From Pseudopithomyces maydicus (Eukaryota; Ascomycota; Dothideomycetes; Pleosporales; Didymosphaeriaceae), in contig JANTUC010000015.1 in the NCBI GenBank assembly GCA_026873275.1, forward strand, positions 62,001 to 126,000: a DNA stretch of 64,000 bases, in the 5' to 3' direction. Under the pieces are notes generated by a model. That model saw nothing but the letters and a program-made list of their open reading frames with translations. It was not told the origin of the DNA and did no database searches. Positions within the stretch are counted from its first letter, which is position 1, and each line of letters opens with the position of its first letter. Below, in pieces: positions 10,459-20,540 of the stretch. Made by a program: the position numbers and the translations under genes.

Positions 10459-11954
10459 TCAATCCCAAATCCCCTCCTCCTCCCGCCAAAGAAACTCCGC
10501 CCCAATCACCGCCCCCGCATTTTCAATACCGTGCCTCACCACCACAAAATCATCCTCGTCCATCGCCCACCCATCCAGCTCCCTCAAAACATGCGTGTTG
10601 GTCTGCACATCCAGCGTGAACCGCTCCACCCGATCCACCTCCACCTCCTCGTCCACCTCCTCGCCCACCTCCTCGTTCTGCTTCAAAAACTCCTCGACGA
10701 GGCCGAACAGCGGGCACGGCAGCCATGCGTGCGCAAAGTCCGCGTGTTGGAAGAAGTCGTCGATGATGGTGAGGCGGCGGAGGGATGGCGGGAGGAGCGT
10801 TGCGAGCGGGGCGGCGGCGTGGGGGGCGTCGTGCCGTAGAGGGCTGCGATGGAGGCTTCGAGGCGGGCGAGGTTTGCGAAGGGGAGAGGGGGCCGAGGGC
10901 GCCTTGGAGGGAGCCAGACGCATGCGCCGGGTCGTCCTTGCCGGGCTTGATGCGGAGGGTGAGTTCTCGGAGCGTGGGTTGGAGCACCGACAGTGCGGTG
11001 TGCAGGGCGGAGAGCGAGAGCGAGATCGAGGGGGAGAGGGGCTGGGGAGGTAGTCGTAGAGGAGGCCCTCCACGCGAGGTGTGTGTAGGAGTAAGGTACC
11101 CAGGGACGAAGGCGCGATCGAGCACTGTGCCAGTTCCAACACCCTCAATCCCGTCAGACTCCCCGGTCGCCCTGGAACAAAACTCCACACCCCATCCTGC
11201 GGACCCGTTACCCATGGGATGCTCACGCTTTCTAGGCTCGGCAATTCCATCGCGGTGGCAAAGAGATGGGTGAAGTACCCCGCGTCGAAGAGCCGTGGCC
11301 GCCGCGCTTCGTCCCACTACGGTGTTCCGTTTGGCGCTTTTTCGGCCGCGATGGGGAAGTGCGTGAGGTGCTCGAAGTGGACGAGTAAGTTTGGGGTGTA
11401 GAAGTCACCGAGGAGGTCGGCGGCGTACCAGGAGCGGTGGCGCTCGAGGAGGGGGAGGGAGATGTGCAGGTGGGTGAGGTGCGTGCAGAGGGTTAAGAGG
11501 AGGTATAGTGGGGCTGATGGAGCTGGGGAGGTGTCATTGGGGATTTTATTGTTGGTGGATAGGTGGGGGATGCCGGGGGTCGTGGCCGCTGGCTGGGGGC
11601 ACTGCGCTGTATGTTTTTGAGCGCATCTACGACGGCGGCGTCACTTGGGTGTAATGAGGGCTTCTCATCGCTGGTGGCGCGGAGATTTAGGTGCTTGATG
11701 TATTGGTAGCACACTGGGTTCTGGGAGGTGAGTTGCAAGAGGGTGTTGACATGGCTGGATTTGTCCTTTGACCAGTTGATGGAGATGCGGCGGCAGAGGG
11801 TGGGGAGGAATGTACTTCGTAGGGTTTTGCATGTTGCTATGAGGTTGAGGACGTCGCTGGTTGGTAGATAAGCGGCGAAGACATACTTTAATTCGGTTGG
11901 TATGTTAAGGAGTGATGGCGGTGCGATGGTGGTTATGGTGGTATTGTTTACATA
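10459..11954 (-). pseudogene. decayed F-box/leucine-rich repeat protein gene
   Basis: On the minus strand a recognisable F-box-like start (SLLNIPTELKYVFAAYLP, then VLNLIATCKTLRSTFLP) begins near 11920, but the open stretch contains no ATG before an in-frame TAG at 11957-11955. The frame shifts near 11600-11620, continues with leucine-rich pieces (LCTHLTHLHISLPLLERH), meets an in-frame TAG at 11319-11317 inside otherwise coding sequence (WDEARRPRLFDAGYFTHL), shifts again near 11040-11010 (SVLQPTLRELTLRIKPG), near 10890 (PFANLARLEASIAALYG) and near 10830 (ATLLPPSLRRLTIIDDF), and ends at 10459. At least four shifts, one stop and no start argue for a dead gene; some shifts may be sequence errors in C-runs, but the nonsense codon is not an indel. 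Confidence 0.65.
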
Positions 11955-13168
11955 CTATTGTGGATATGAATATGGTAACGTATGAATAGCCGATCCTTGC
12001 AGATGTGGGGCTGCCGGGTAGCGTAGTTTGGCGCCTGCATTGGTCTTTGCACGCGGGAGAATTCTTTTAGGGAAGTGGTGTATGTTGATGGGTTCTAGAT
12101 TTCCGCTTTATTCTTGTTAGTAACTTTGTGGCACATCATGTGACAATAGTATATCGGGCCTTTTCTATCAAGCGCTGGAAATGTGACGGGCATAGCATAG
12201 TTACGGTAAAAATGTTGTCGATGACCTACACGATGTATATGAGCGAGTCTAGAGATATGACTGCAGCAACGAAGATGGAAAATTTGCTACGGATTGACAT
12301 GGCAATATAGTTATCGCCAAGGTGCTATCACTGCCATAGCAGGGTTATACGAGGTACACGCACATACCACAAAATTGGAGACTGTCGCGTTTTTGGATTC
12401 GTTTCGATTTCCCTTTGGTCCCTAGCCGACTTGGCTAAGTCAACAAAGGCTGAGCATGAGCACTCTAATCTATTCGCTGTCTGTCGAGCGACTTTTGTGA
12501 TGAGACTTGCATGTTGGAAACTATTAATCAGCCCCCATTTAGCATGCCAACCGTTTCACACCTGCAGCCACCGTCTACTGTTCCAATACTATCACCGAGA
12601 TGATCTTAGTGCTTAGTACCATTCGTATGACCCATGACATCAGAGCCAAATGGGGGCCGACCCGCATGATCTACGTCTCTCCAAGTGGGCAGTGATGCAA
12701 AACCTGTCGATGGCTTGCTCGTGCTTGCACCACTATAAAATTTTGCTGTACTAGGCGCAGGCTGTACGCTTTTATAGCTTACGATATCGGTTCAAGGGAC
12801 AAACAGATGATGTTGTAGCCAGTTACGGAAATGACAGCTCTCTCAATCATGCGAATGAGAACATTGACAAGGGGTGCACTCCTGTGAGAAGACCATGTAC
12901 CGCACCTGCCGATTTGTCCCGTTGTCTCATTAAGCCGCCAATGATCGACACCTGTTGGTGAGTGCGGGCGTAAAACCTCATGGGTCTAGGTCAACGCTCG
13001 GTGCCCCACCGCCTTCATCGGATGATGAATCCTGCTGTACAGAGAAGTGGAATGGTTTGGCGAGGTGGGGCTTACTCTCTGTATACATATCCAGCGGAAC
13101 ACGCCAATTTCTTCTATCCTGATCACGCAGTTCGGGAACTGAATTTTAACATCAGCAACGATCGAATC
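11955..13168. other. intergenic region
   Basis: AT-richer, with short frames only. No conserved protein or RNA gene is recognised; the final 200-300 bases should hold the P450 promoter. Confidence 0.55.
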
Positions 13169-14955
13169 ATGGCAGTTGCCATTTTCATTCCCACCAACGC
13201 CTTAGGACTTTTATTTTTAGGATCAATTGTTGTATGACTCCCAGAATTACAACCTAGATATTGAGGATCTGACTAGTATAGTATGTTGTCGGCAAGTTTG
13301 TGTATAATATTTATTTTCATCCCCTCGCACATATTCCTGGGCCGAAAACATGGTCGGCTACTCGGTTGCCGTACATATGGGCATTATTGAGAGGAACCAT
13401 CGTCCACGATTTCCAACATCACCATCGTAGATACGGAGGAATCTTGCGAGTTGCACCAGACGAGGTTACTTTCGCGGAACCACAAGCGTGGACCGACATA
13501 TTCCAAGGTCGACCTGGTCACCAGTACGTGCCATAAATTAATCTACCTACTCAACCACGGGCGAGTTGTCGAATTATCGGTATATCGTAGATGGATGACT
13601 TCGGAGCTAGCATCTAGAGGTCTTTCAGCGAGCCGAGGCGAATCGACTATCAGTATTGTACAGCGCGCTGACACAAGAAATTTGCAGGCAATTGCTCAAA
13701 GACTCACAATGGTGGGCCGCCGCTCCAGGCCAGCCCATCTCAATAGCGAACGCCATTAGCCCAGAGGCGCACACGCCCATACGCAAGCTCCTCAATCCCG
13801 CATTTACTACGCGCGCGCTGCGTCAACAGGAGAAGATCTTGCAAATGCATACCAATCTCTTCATTGAGCGACTCAGTGAGAAAGCCGGACGCGGTAGCAA
13901 AGACGATGGAGTCGTATTTGATATCGCGCCGTGGTTTAACTACCTGACATTTGATATTTTCGGCGACCTTGGATTCGGCGAGTCTTTCGACTGCCTCCAA
14001 AAGTCGCAGATACACCCGTGGATAGCTTTCATCTTCGACCACGTCAAGGCTGCCGCTTTCCTCGTAATGACAGGTTACTACCCACCGCTGAAATACCTTC
14101 TGATGAAGTGCGTTCCGGCGTCCTTGAAAAAGGTGCAACAAGACCACTTTCAGCAGATCGTAGACAAGGTTGAAAGACGGCTGAACTGGGAGCACGAACG
14201 TCCAGATATCATGTCGTATGTTATGCAAGAAACGAAGGGCAAGACGAACATCCCAATGGGAGAGATACATGCAACATTCATGTTACTCGCGATTGCTGGA
14301 AGCGAGACGGGGGCAACTGCGATGGGGGGAATCGTCAATTACCTGGTGCAGTCAATTGATGAGCTCGGACGTTTACAGAAAGAAGTTCGCGATGCCTTTG
14401 CCGATGCTGACATGATTACTCCGGACGCGTTACAAGATCTCCCCTATCTCAATGCCGTGATCAACGAAGGCTTGAGACTCTGTCCCCCGATACCCTGGAT
14501 GCTCCCGAGAAGGGTGCCCGCAGGAGGTGACACAGTGTGCGGGGTCTGGCTACCCGGTGGCGTAAGTATCTTCCACCGTCTTTCAACGCATACTAACTGA
14601 TGAATAGACTCTTGTCTCAATCCAAGCCTACACTCTCCAACGCGATGAAAACTACTTCCATCGTGCCGATAAATTCCACCCAGAAAGATGGCTGCCAGAT
14701 GCGCTGAACAACCCGCAATCGCCATTCCACGGTGACCAACGCCAGGCTGTCCAGCCATTCAGTCTGGGTCCGCGCAATTGTGTGGGGAAAAATTTGGCCA
14801 TGGCAGAGATGAGGCTCGCGCTTGCTAAATTGGTATGGACGTTCGATCTGAAGGCGGTGGAGGGGAAAAGACTGCGATGGGAAGACCTCAGGACGTTTTT
14901 GATGGTGGAGAAGCGGCCGATTGAGGTGCGGTTGCAGTTGCGATCACCACGGTAA
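13169..14955 (+). CDS. cytochrome P450 monooxygenase (CYP65/isotrichodermin C-15 hydroxylase-like)
   Basis: Four exons: 13169-13231, 13282-13523, 13688-14561, 14608-14955; every junction is in frame and the product is 508 residues. An N-terminal membrane anchor (ALGLLFLGSIV) leads into YNIYFHPLAHIPGPK, the Pro-rich hinge of fungal microsomal P450s. The I-helix is AGSETGAT (about 305-312), the ExxR motif EGLR (about 362-365), PERW follows, and the heme loop FSLGPRNCVG has its Cys ligand at about 451. It would use molecular oxygen and electrons from cytochrome P450 reductase at the ER. The hinge and PDEVTFAEPQAW segments resemble CYP65-type enzymes of secondary metabolism. The esterase gene starts 412 bases downstream. 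The substrate is unknown. Confidence 0.9.
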
Positions 14956-15367
14956 CAGTACACTATCCTTGCGAAATATCATTGGACATATCAAATAGAC
15001 TGACATTGAGCCACAACCAGATGTATATATACTTCATCGTGAGTAACAATGAACTGAATTATTCTAATGACCTACTTTCTATTGCATTGTCAATGCAGCA
15101 TTTCATGTCCATTGCATGCAAGGGGCAATACGAATATTAAATTTGATGTCTGAACAGGTTAGCCTTGGTGCCATTGTTATCGTTGCACGAGTCATGGAAG
15201 ATCGTGTTATCTTTAGGCTACGCTTTCACCTTCCTAGTCGGGTAACCCCACAGTTCTCACAAGTCTACAGCGTCATGGCGCTCCCGCGATCTTGGTCGAC
15301 TTAAAGAAGCTTGATCTCGCCCCTGGGAATGTTAACCAGCTCGCTGGGTCATCTTGTTGCTTTCAAT
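14956..15367. other. short intergenic region
   Basis: P450 3' flank and esterase promoter; no gene seen. Confidence 0.55.
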
Positions 15368-17522
15368 ATGCTCAAGGCTCTCCTTGTGCTCAGCGCCGTT
15401 GCAGGCGCTCTCGGTGTTCCCACCGTCGCAGAGCGCAGCAGTCACAATGGTCTAGACGTTCAGATCTCCGTTTCGAAAGAGCTGTTGAAATCTTCGACTA
15501 ATGGCCGTCTTGTGTTGATGTTTGCACCGAATGGTACCGATCCTTTGGAAGATACCGATGTACGTGAATTGCTTTGGCTAGGGTAGAAGCCCTGGGCAGT
15601 GCTTCTCTTATCATCTGGACCCGAAACTGACGTCTCAATCATCTGAGCAGGTCACCTCCTCGCCTAATTTCATCTTTGGAAAGAATGTTTTCGACTTCAG
15701 CTCGAAGCGGCCTGCTGTGCTCTCCGGTGGCAGCAATTTCAGCACCGAAACCGGCGTGTTTGGATGGCCTAATCTGAGCCTCGATGACATACCGCATGGC
15801 ACGTATTCTGTCCAGGCGTTCCTTACCAAATACGAGAAGGTGAAGCGGAGCGATGGCTCTGTCGTGAGCGTTCGCTTCCCTTGCGGCGATGGCGCACCCA
15901 ACGTCAATGGTTTCGGAAGCCTGACCACAAGCGCTACGGAATTCGAGGTCAAAAAAGGGCGACAGACCCTCAAGCTTGTCTTCAACAACGTCACTGCCGT
16001 TGAGCCATTCAAAGGTACGGAGATAGGTGGCTGTTTCCAGGGAAATTACAAGGACACCGAACTGCTCAAGTATGTCAAGATCCGAAGCAAGAAGTTGAGC
16101 GCATTTTGGGGCCGAGACATGTATGTTGGTGCCAATGTCGTTCTTCCCGCTGGGTACAACGCCAAGGACAAAGCTTCGCGATACCCCGTCATCTATTCGC
16201 AAAGCCACTGGCCCGCAGACTCGGGTGCCTTCGACTACCCTTCGGATGCTACATTTACTGAAGCCTGGGATAACGGAACCATCCCTGCAACAAATGTAAC
16301 CGCGGCACGATCTGCTCCCAAAATGATCTTGGTGACTTTCCGTCATGAAGCGCCTTACTACGACGACTCGTATGCCGTTAATACCGCAAATCTTGGGCCT
16401 TACGGCGATGCAATCAACGATGAGTTAATTCCTCATATCGATAAGACTTTCAATACCATCCGCGCGCCGTACGCACGTATACAGGAAGGCGGTTCAACGG
16501 GTGGCTGGGAATCAATAGCCAGTGTCATCTACCGTCCAGACCTATTCGGTGCATGCTTCTCATCATACCCCGACTCGCTGGACTTCCACCGACACCAGGA
16601 TATCGAGCTTTACACCAGCAAAAATGCGTATCAGCGAGCAGACGGTAGCTTTGTGCCATCCATTCGAACTCATCGGAACGGAACCGAGGTGGTCCTCGCC
16701 ACTGTAGCCCAGGAAAACTATTGGGAATTGACATTTGGCACCGCTTCGCGATCGTTCAATCAGTGGGATGTCTGGAATGCGGTGTTCGGTGTTCAAGGTT
16801 ACAACAACTATCCGCTAGAACCCTGGGACAAGGTCACTGGTGAAATATACCCGGAGGCAGTGGAACTATGGAAGCCATTTGATCTCAGCAACTACGTGAC
16901 GAGCAACTGGAAGGGCGCGCGCAACCTCGGTAAAGCATTGGCTGGGCGCATCTACATCTACGTTGGTAGCTGGGACAACTATTACCTCAACGAGGGTGTG
17001 ATGGAGTTCCAAAAGCGGACCGATGCTGTTGGCGGTGCAGGCTGGGCCAATGTGACTATTCTTCCGGAGAAGCGTCATGGGGGCAACTATCAAGATCGAG
17101 AAATTTGGGACTACCTTGAGCTGGTCGATCGGTGGATCAAGGACCACGCACCGGATGGGCCGTCACCTATCCCTTCCAGTGCGACGGCACCTTCAACGCG
17201 GGGCAACCAGTGGAACGATGTCATCAAGCGAGGTGGCCGTCAAGCAGCCATAGCACGTCAATCGCCGCCTTCGATCATGTCTAAGAAGGCGCAGAAGGGC
17301 GCGGAAGTACAAGCGAGCGTTGGCCGCTGGGATCCTGGTGTTGTCTTGGAGGCACAGTGGGTTATCAATGGGAAACCTACTTGCAAGCCATTTGGTGTCA
17401 GTCAAGGCAAGACGGTTCGTTATGCGCCGGATCGAAAGGGCAAGTTGCAGCTGCGGGTGACTGGCTCTAAGCGCAACTATGCGACGGAGACGAGGTCTAG
17501 CAACAAGATCTCGATATACTAG
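15368..17522 (+). CDS. secreted esterase-family (alpha/beta hydrolase) protein with Ig-like C-terminal domain
   Basis: Exons 15368-15559 and 15651-17522 (91-bp intron) encode 687 residues. The signal peptide is MLKALLVLSAVAGALGVPT. The middle half matches the putative-esterase family (esterase D/enterochelin-esterase type): WGRDMYVGANVVLPAGY, RYPVIYSQ, a nucleophile elbow GGSTGG with Ser at about 346, the PDLFGACFSSYPDS segment and a late His in LPEKRHGG. The elbow has Thr after Ser and Gly-Gly before it, so GxSxG is met. The last 75 residues (GRWDPGVVLEAQW, then LRVTGSKRNYATET) match the Ig-like repeat common in secreted actinobacterial proteins. Probable extracellular carboxylic ester hydrolase; substrate unknown. 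Confidence 0.85.
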
Positions 17523-18376
17523 GTTAATCCTTGCATACAATATAGGTAATCATAATTTTCAAAGTTGATCGACCAGTTTCTATGCTCGGCTCAAGCAAAA
17601 AACCCATGCTACACTATCGTTTGTTCCACATCATGTTGTTTGTTTTAGGAACACCGGCTGCCCCTCGCGCGCACGCGATATTACCGCCCCCTTCACATTA
17701 TCAGTATCGAGCCCAATGCGATAGAAACGATATCATCTTTATCCGATAGCCAAGCGTGCTCTTGCTTATTAACATTTCCGCCCCGATGAAACTCTGAATA
17801 TATGCTTGGCTGCTGACGCCATCCGCCCTGTGTCCGCGCTTGGGTCAATTTTATGGGGTTCCCCGAAACCCGGGTGATAGGGGTGTGGACAAGGCGACTT
17901 ACTAAGTCGGATATGACCCTGAGTTTACCTCACTATGTAGAGCCCATTCTCTCGTTTCGTTTGCCATGGCGGCGTTCAGTCTAGTATTACTGTATTGACC
18001 ACAGCTTAACTTCTATGGACTATTCACTCAGACCTTTATAGCTATTCAGAGGTGATAGGTCCATAAGCTCCGAAAGCTTGTATACCTACATGATGGACCA
18101 CTGTAGAGTTTTAGTCTGTGATAGAGATTATGAGCCAAGTTGGTTTCGGAAGAGCTTGACCAGATGCCTTGTCTACGGAAACCAACCCCGTAAAAACTAC
18201 TTTACCTACAGTAATAGTGAGCAATCATATATTTAAGTTACCCTCAACCACGAAGCCAACTTCTTTCCTCAGCAAGCTTTTCGCGTTCATTCGATTAACA
18301 TATCATTTCCTTTCAACACTCTTTCGCATTTCGTCTTCAGCCCAAGGAGCTATTATCCATTCCACCCAGTATCAAG
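17523..18376. other. intergenic region
   Basis: No gene recognised; AT-rich, containing the esterase 3' flank and the promoter of the secreted Cys-rich protein. Confidence 0.55.
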
Positions 18377-19120
18377 ATGTATTTTAAGATCCAAACCGTC
18401 ACAGCTCTTGCAACTCTTCTTCCCATGGTCTTTGCAGTACCCACAATTACTACGTCTCCTGATCCACCATCGTCGAACAGCGTTCGAACTGTGTCTGGGA
18501 CTACCGACAAGGAGTCAACGTCTGTCGAAAAACGCGGCTACAGGAATGTCGTCTACGGGGATCATGAGGGATCTGTGAGCCACTACACCGATGGCTCCGG
18601 TACATTCATTCGCAGTGACGACATCCACACATATGCTAGCAGAGACAAGTGCTGGACTGAGCTTTGGTACGTCGGCCAAGAAGATAGAAACACCGAGTGG
18701 AGATACCAGGGGACCCGTCAATGCGGGACGACGCCTGGATGCGAATGGGGGTTCAAGAAAGGAGTAACTACCTGCATCGAGTCGAGCATGGCCATCGGAG
18801 CGGGCGTCGAGTTTACCATTCTGGCGGATATTTTTTCAGCGTCTGCCGGCGTTCCGCAAACGGACCCTGTTTCCAGATGTGAACAGATTACCACGACAGA
18901 ACGCTGTACGTGGGACGACCAGGAGTGCCACTCGGTTTGGGCCAGTCAAAAGGTCAAGGTAAATAAGGGATACATCCGTCGTCGCTGCAACTACCACGGT
19001 GATGACAAAGGTGATACTACTCGTTGGAGTCTGGATTGGGAGGTTCAAGAGAAAGCTACGGGTCTGAACATGGGATGCAACGCCAATTGTGACGCTAATA
19101 GATACACGCTCGAATTGTGA
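18377..19120 (+). CDS. secreted Cys-rich protein (ten Cys, unknown function)
   Basis: Intronless, 247 residues. The signal peptide (MYFKIQTVTALATLLPMVFA) is followed by a Ser/Thr-rich propeptide ending in a probable Kex2 site (VEKR, about residue 53). The mature part has ten Cys: CWTELWYV, QCGTTPGCEW, TTC, a hydrophobic hairpin-like stretch (AIGAGVEFTILADIFSASAG), RCEQ, RCTWDDQECHS, RRRC and GCNANC. An even Cys count suggests disulfides. I recall similar fungal secreted proteins with a C..CTW.D..CH..W pattern around an alternating hydrophobic segment, but no named domain. Candidate effector or antagonism protein; function unknown. It shares its overall plan with the product of 1551-2761. Confidence 0.8.
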   Translation: MYFKIQTVTALATLLPMVFAVPTITTSPDPPSSNSVRTVSGTTDKESTSVEKRGYRNVVYGDHEGSVSHYTDGSGTFIRSDDIHTYASRDKCWTELWYVGQEDRNTEWRYQGTRQCGTTPGCEWGFKKGVTTCIESSMAIGAGVEFTILADIFSASAGVPQTDPVSRCEQITTTERCTWDDQECHSVWASQKVKVNKGYIRRRCNYHGDDKGDTTRWSLDWEVQEKATGLNMGCNANCDANRYTLEL

Positions 19121-19975
19121 GAATGGAAGAAATGCAGTCTTTGGCTGTTTTCCTTTTGATTCTGTTTAGTTCTTGCATTTTGTATTAGTAGAGCCCCACA
19201 CAGTCGTTAACGTCATTTCGATATTATAATCGAGCTTTTCCTGCGCATAGTCAGATATCGCAATGTATTCTACAAGTATTTTAGTCTTTTCCGATAGAAG
19301 GCTGAACACTGGGATTACCCAAAGCATGCAGACGAGCCTCTATCAGAAGCAATTAGCATCATCATCTGAATGAAAGTCAATTCGGCAGTTGGTCTTTGTG
19401 AATCGCAGAATGATATCCAAAGTGCTCACAGAGCGGGCATAGAAAACAAAAACCGAACAAAGGTGAAGAAACTTACTCACAATTACACAAGTTTTTCAAA
19501 GGTTTTTGAATTCTGCCTTCATCTTCTCGCAATATCATTGGACTGGTGGCAGAATTCACCGGTCCAGGTGGAGATTTTATAGGTTCGCTTGTGAGTCCGG
19601 GATACGAAACGAAAAGGTGCACATGTCCATCAGTGTGGCGCCAGAGCCAGAATACCCTGTCCAATCATAGATTCTACTCAGACACCAAGATTATGCACCT
19701 GCTCACCGGCGCTCAGCCCCTCTCAGCCGGCCAACATGCGTTTCGTCGTCATTGTTGACTGGGCTTCTGACGAGCGAGCCGGTGAGACTGCCATCACTAT
19801 GGCAAGGCGACAGGTATTTCTTTTCTATACGAGATAGAATTGTTGCCGCGACCATGCTATAAAGCCTTGGGAGAGAAAGTTGAGCGCAGAGCAACGAAAT
19901 TCAGTCCTGCGACTTTCGTAGACACAACTGCGGCCTCAAAAATCACCAACATTCTATTCATACCTGGTTATCATT
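19121..19975. other. intergenic region
   Basis: AT-rich with short frames only; no supported gene. Confidence 0.5.
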
Positions 19976-20262
19976 ATGGCGTGGCAGTGGGACTTTTTCG
20001 ACACATATCGTCTGAACAAGGAGGACGTTGAAGACTATTTGACGGAGTTATTCGGGACACACAAATTCTACGTCAAGGTGAGTTCGTGATAGCTGAATAT
20101 GTAGATTCTATGGCTGAACGTTCTATCAGGCGATGGGGGAACAGTATAGATTCTGGGTGCCGCGACGACTTGAGGAGGTAAATTGCCGAAATCCATCCGG
20201 ACTATCGTTTCTGACGGTGACATCAGGAAGAGCAAAACGAACTGGTGAATAGACGGTGGTAA
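19976..20262 (+). CDS. small 61-residue protein, three exons
   Basis: Exons 19976-20077, 20130-20177, 20227-20262. Both introns (52 and 49 bp) have canonical ends (GTGAGT..TCAG and GTAAAT..TCAG) and keep one frame, which is unlikely by chance. The product begins MAWQWDFFDTYRLNKEDVED, continues with THKFYVKAMGEQYRFWVPRR and ends with an acidic/basic tail. It has no signal peptide or membrane segment; aromatic-rich strands and a charged helix suggest a small folded domain. I do not recognise a family. It lies 278 bases upstream of the CorA-like gene on the same strand, next to the kinase-vWA gene. It could instead be the 5' part of a longer decayed gene, since an in-frame stop closes it abruptly. 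Confidence 0.6.
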
Positions 20263-20540
20263 ATAGCTGAAGTAAATGGCTGTAACGCATTGGTAGGCTT
20301 AGATAAAGCCTACTGGGCTGGATGTGCCAGAGACTGGGTGCGACGTGGTCACAAGGCTGAGCTCAAACCTGTCTTTCCGGTGTGGAGTGAGGGCGAATCA
20401 GTGGCGTTCGGGGCTTAGCAAGGTTTAGCGAGGCAATGAGAAAAGGACGATATGCGCGTCTCCCGAACTTTGCTTTCTGACACTTCCGTGTGTAATCCGT
20501 TCGACCGATCCGCGATGCGACCGTCTATTCACCAAACACC

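Noticed and set aside
13169..17522. P450 and esterase as part of the terpene cluster
   Set aside because: More than 9 kb and three unrelated genes separate them from the MFS/terpene synthase block; no evidence of joint function.
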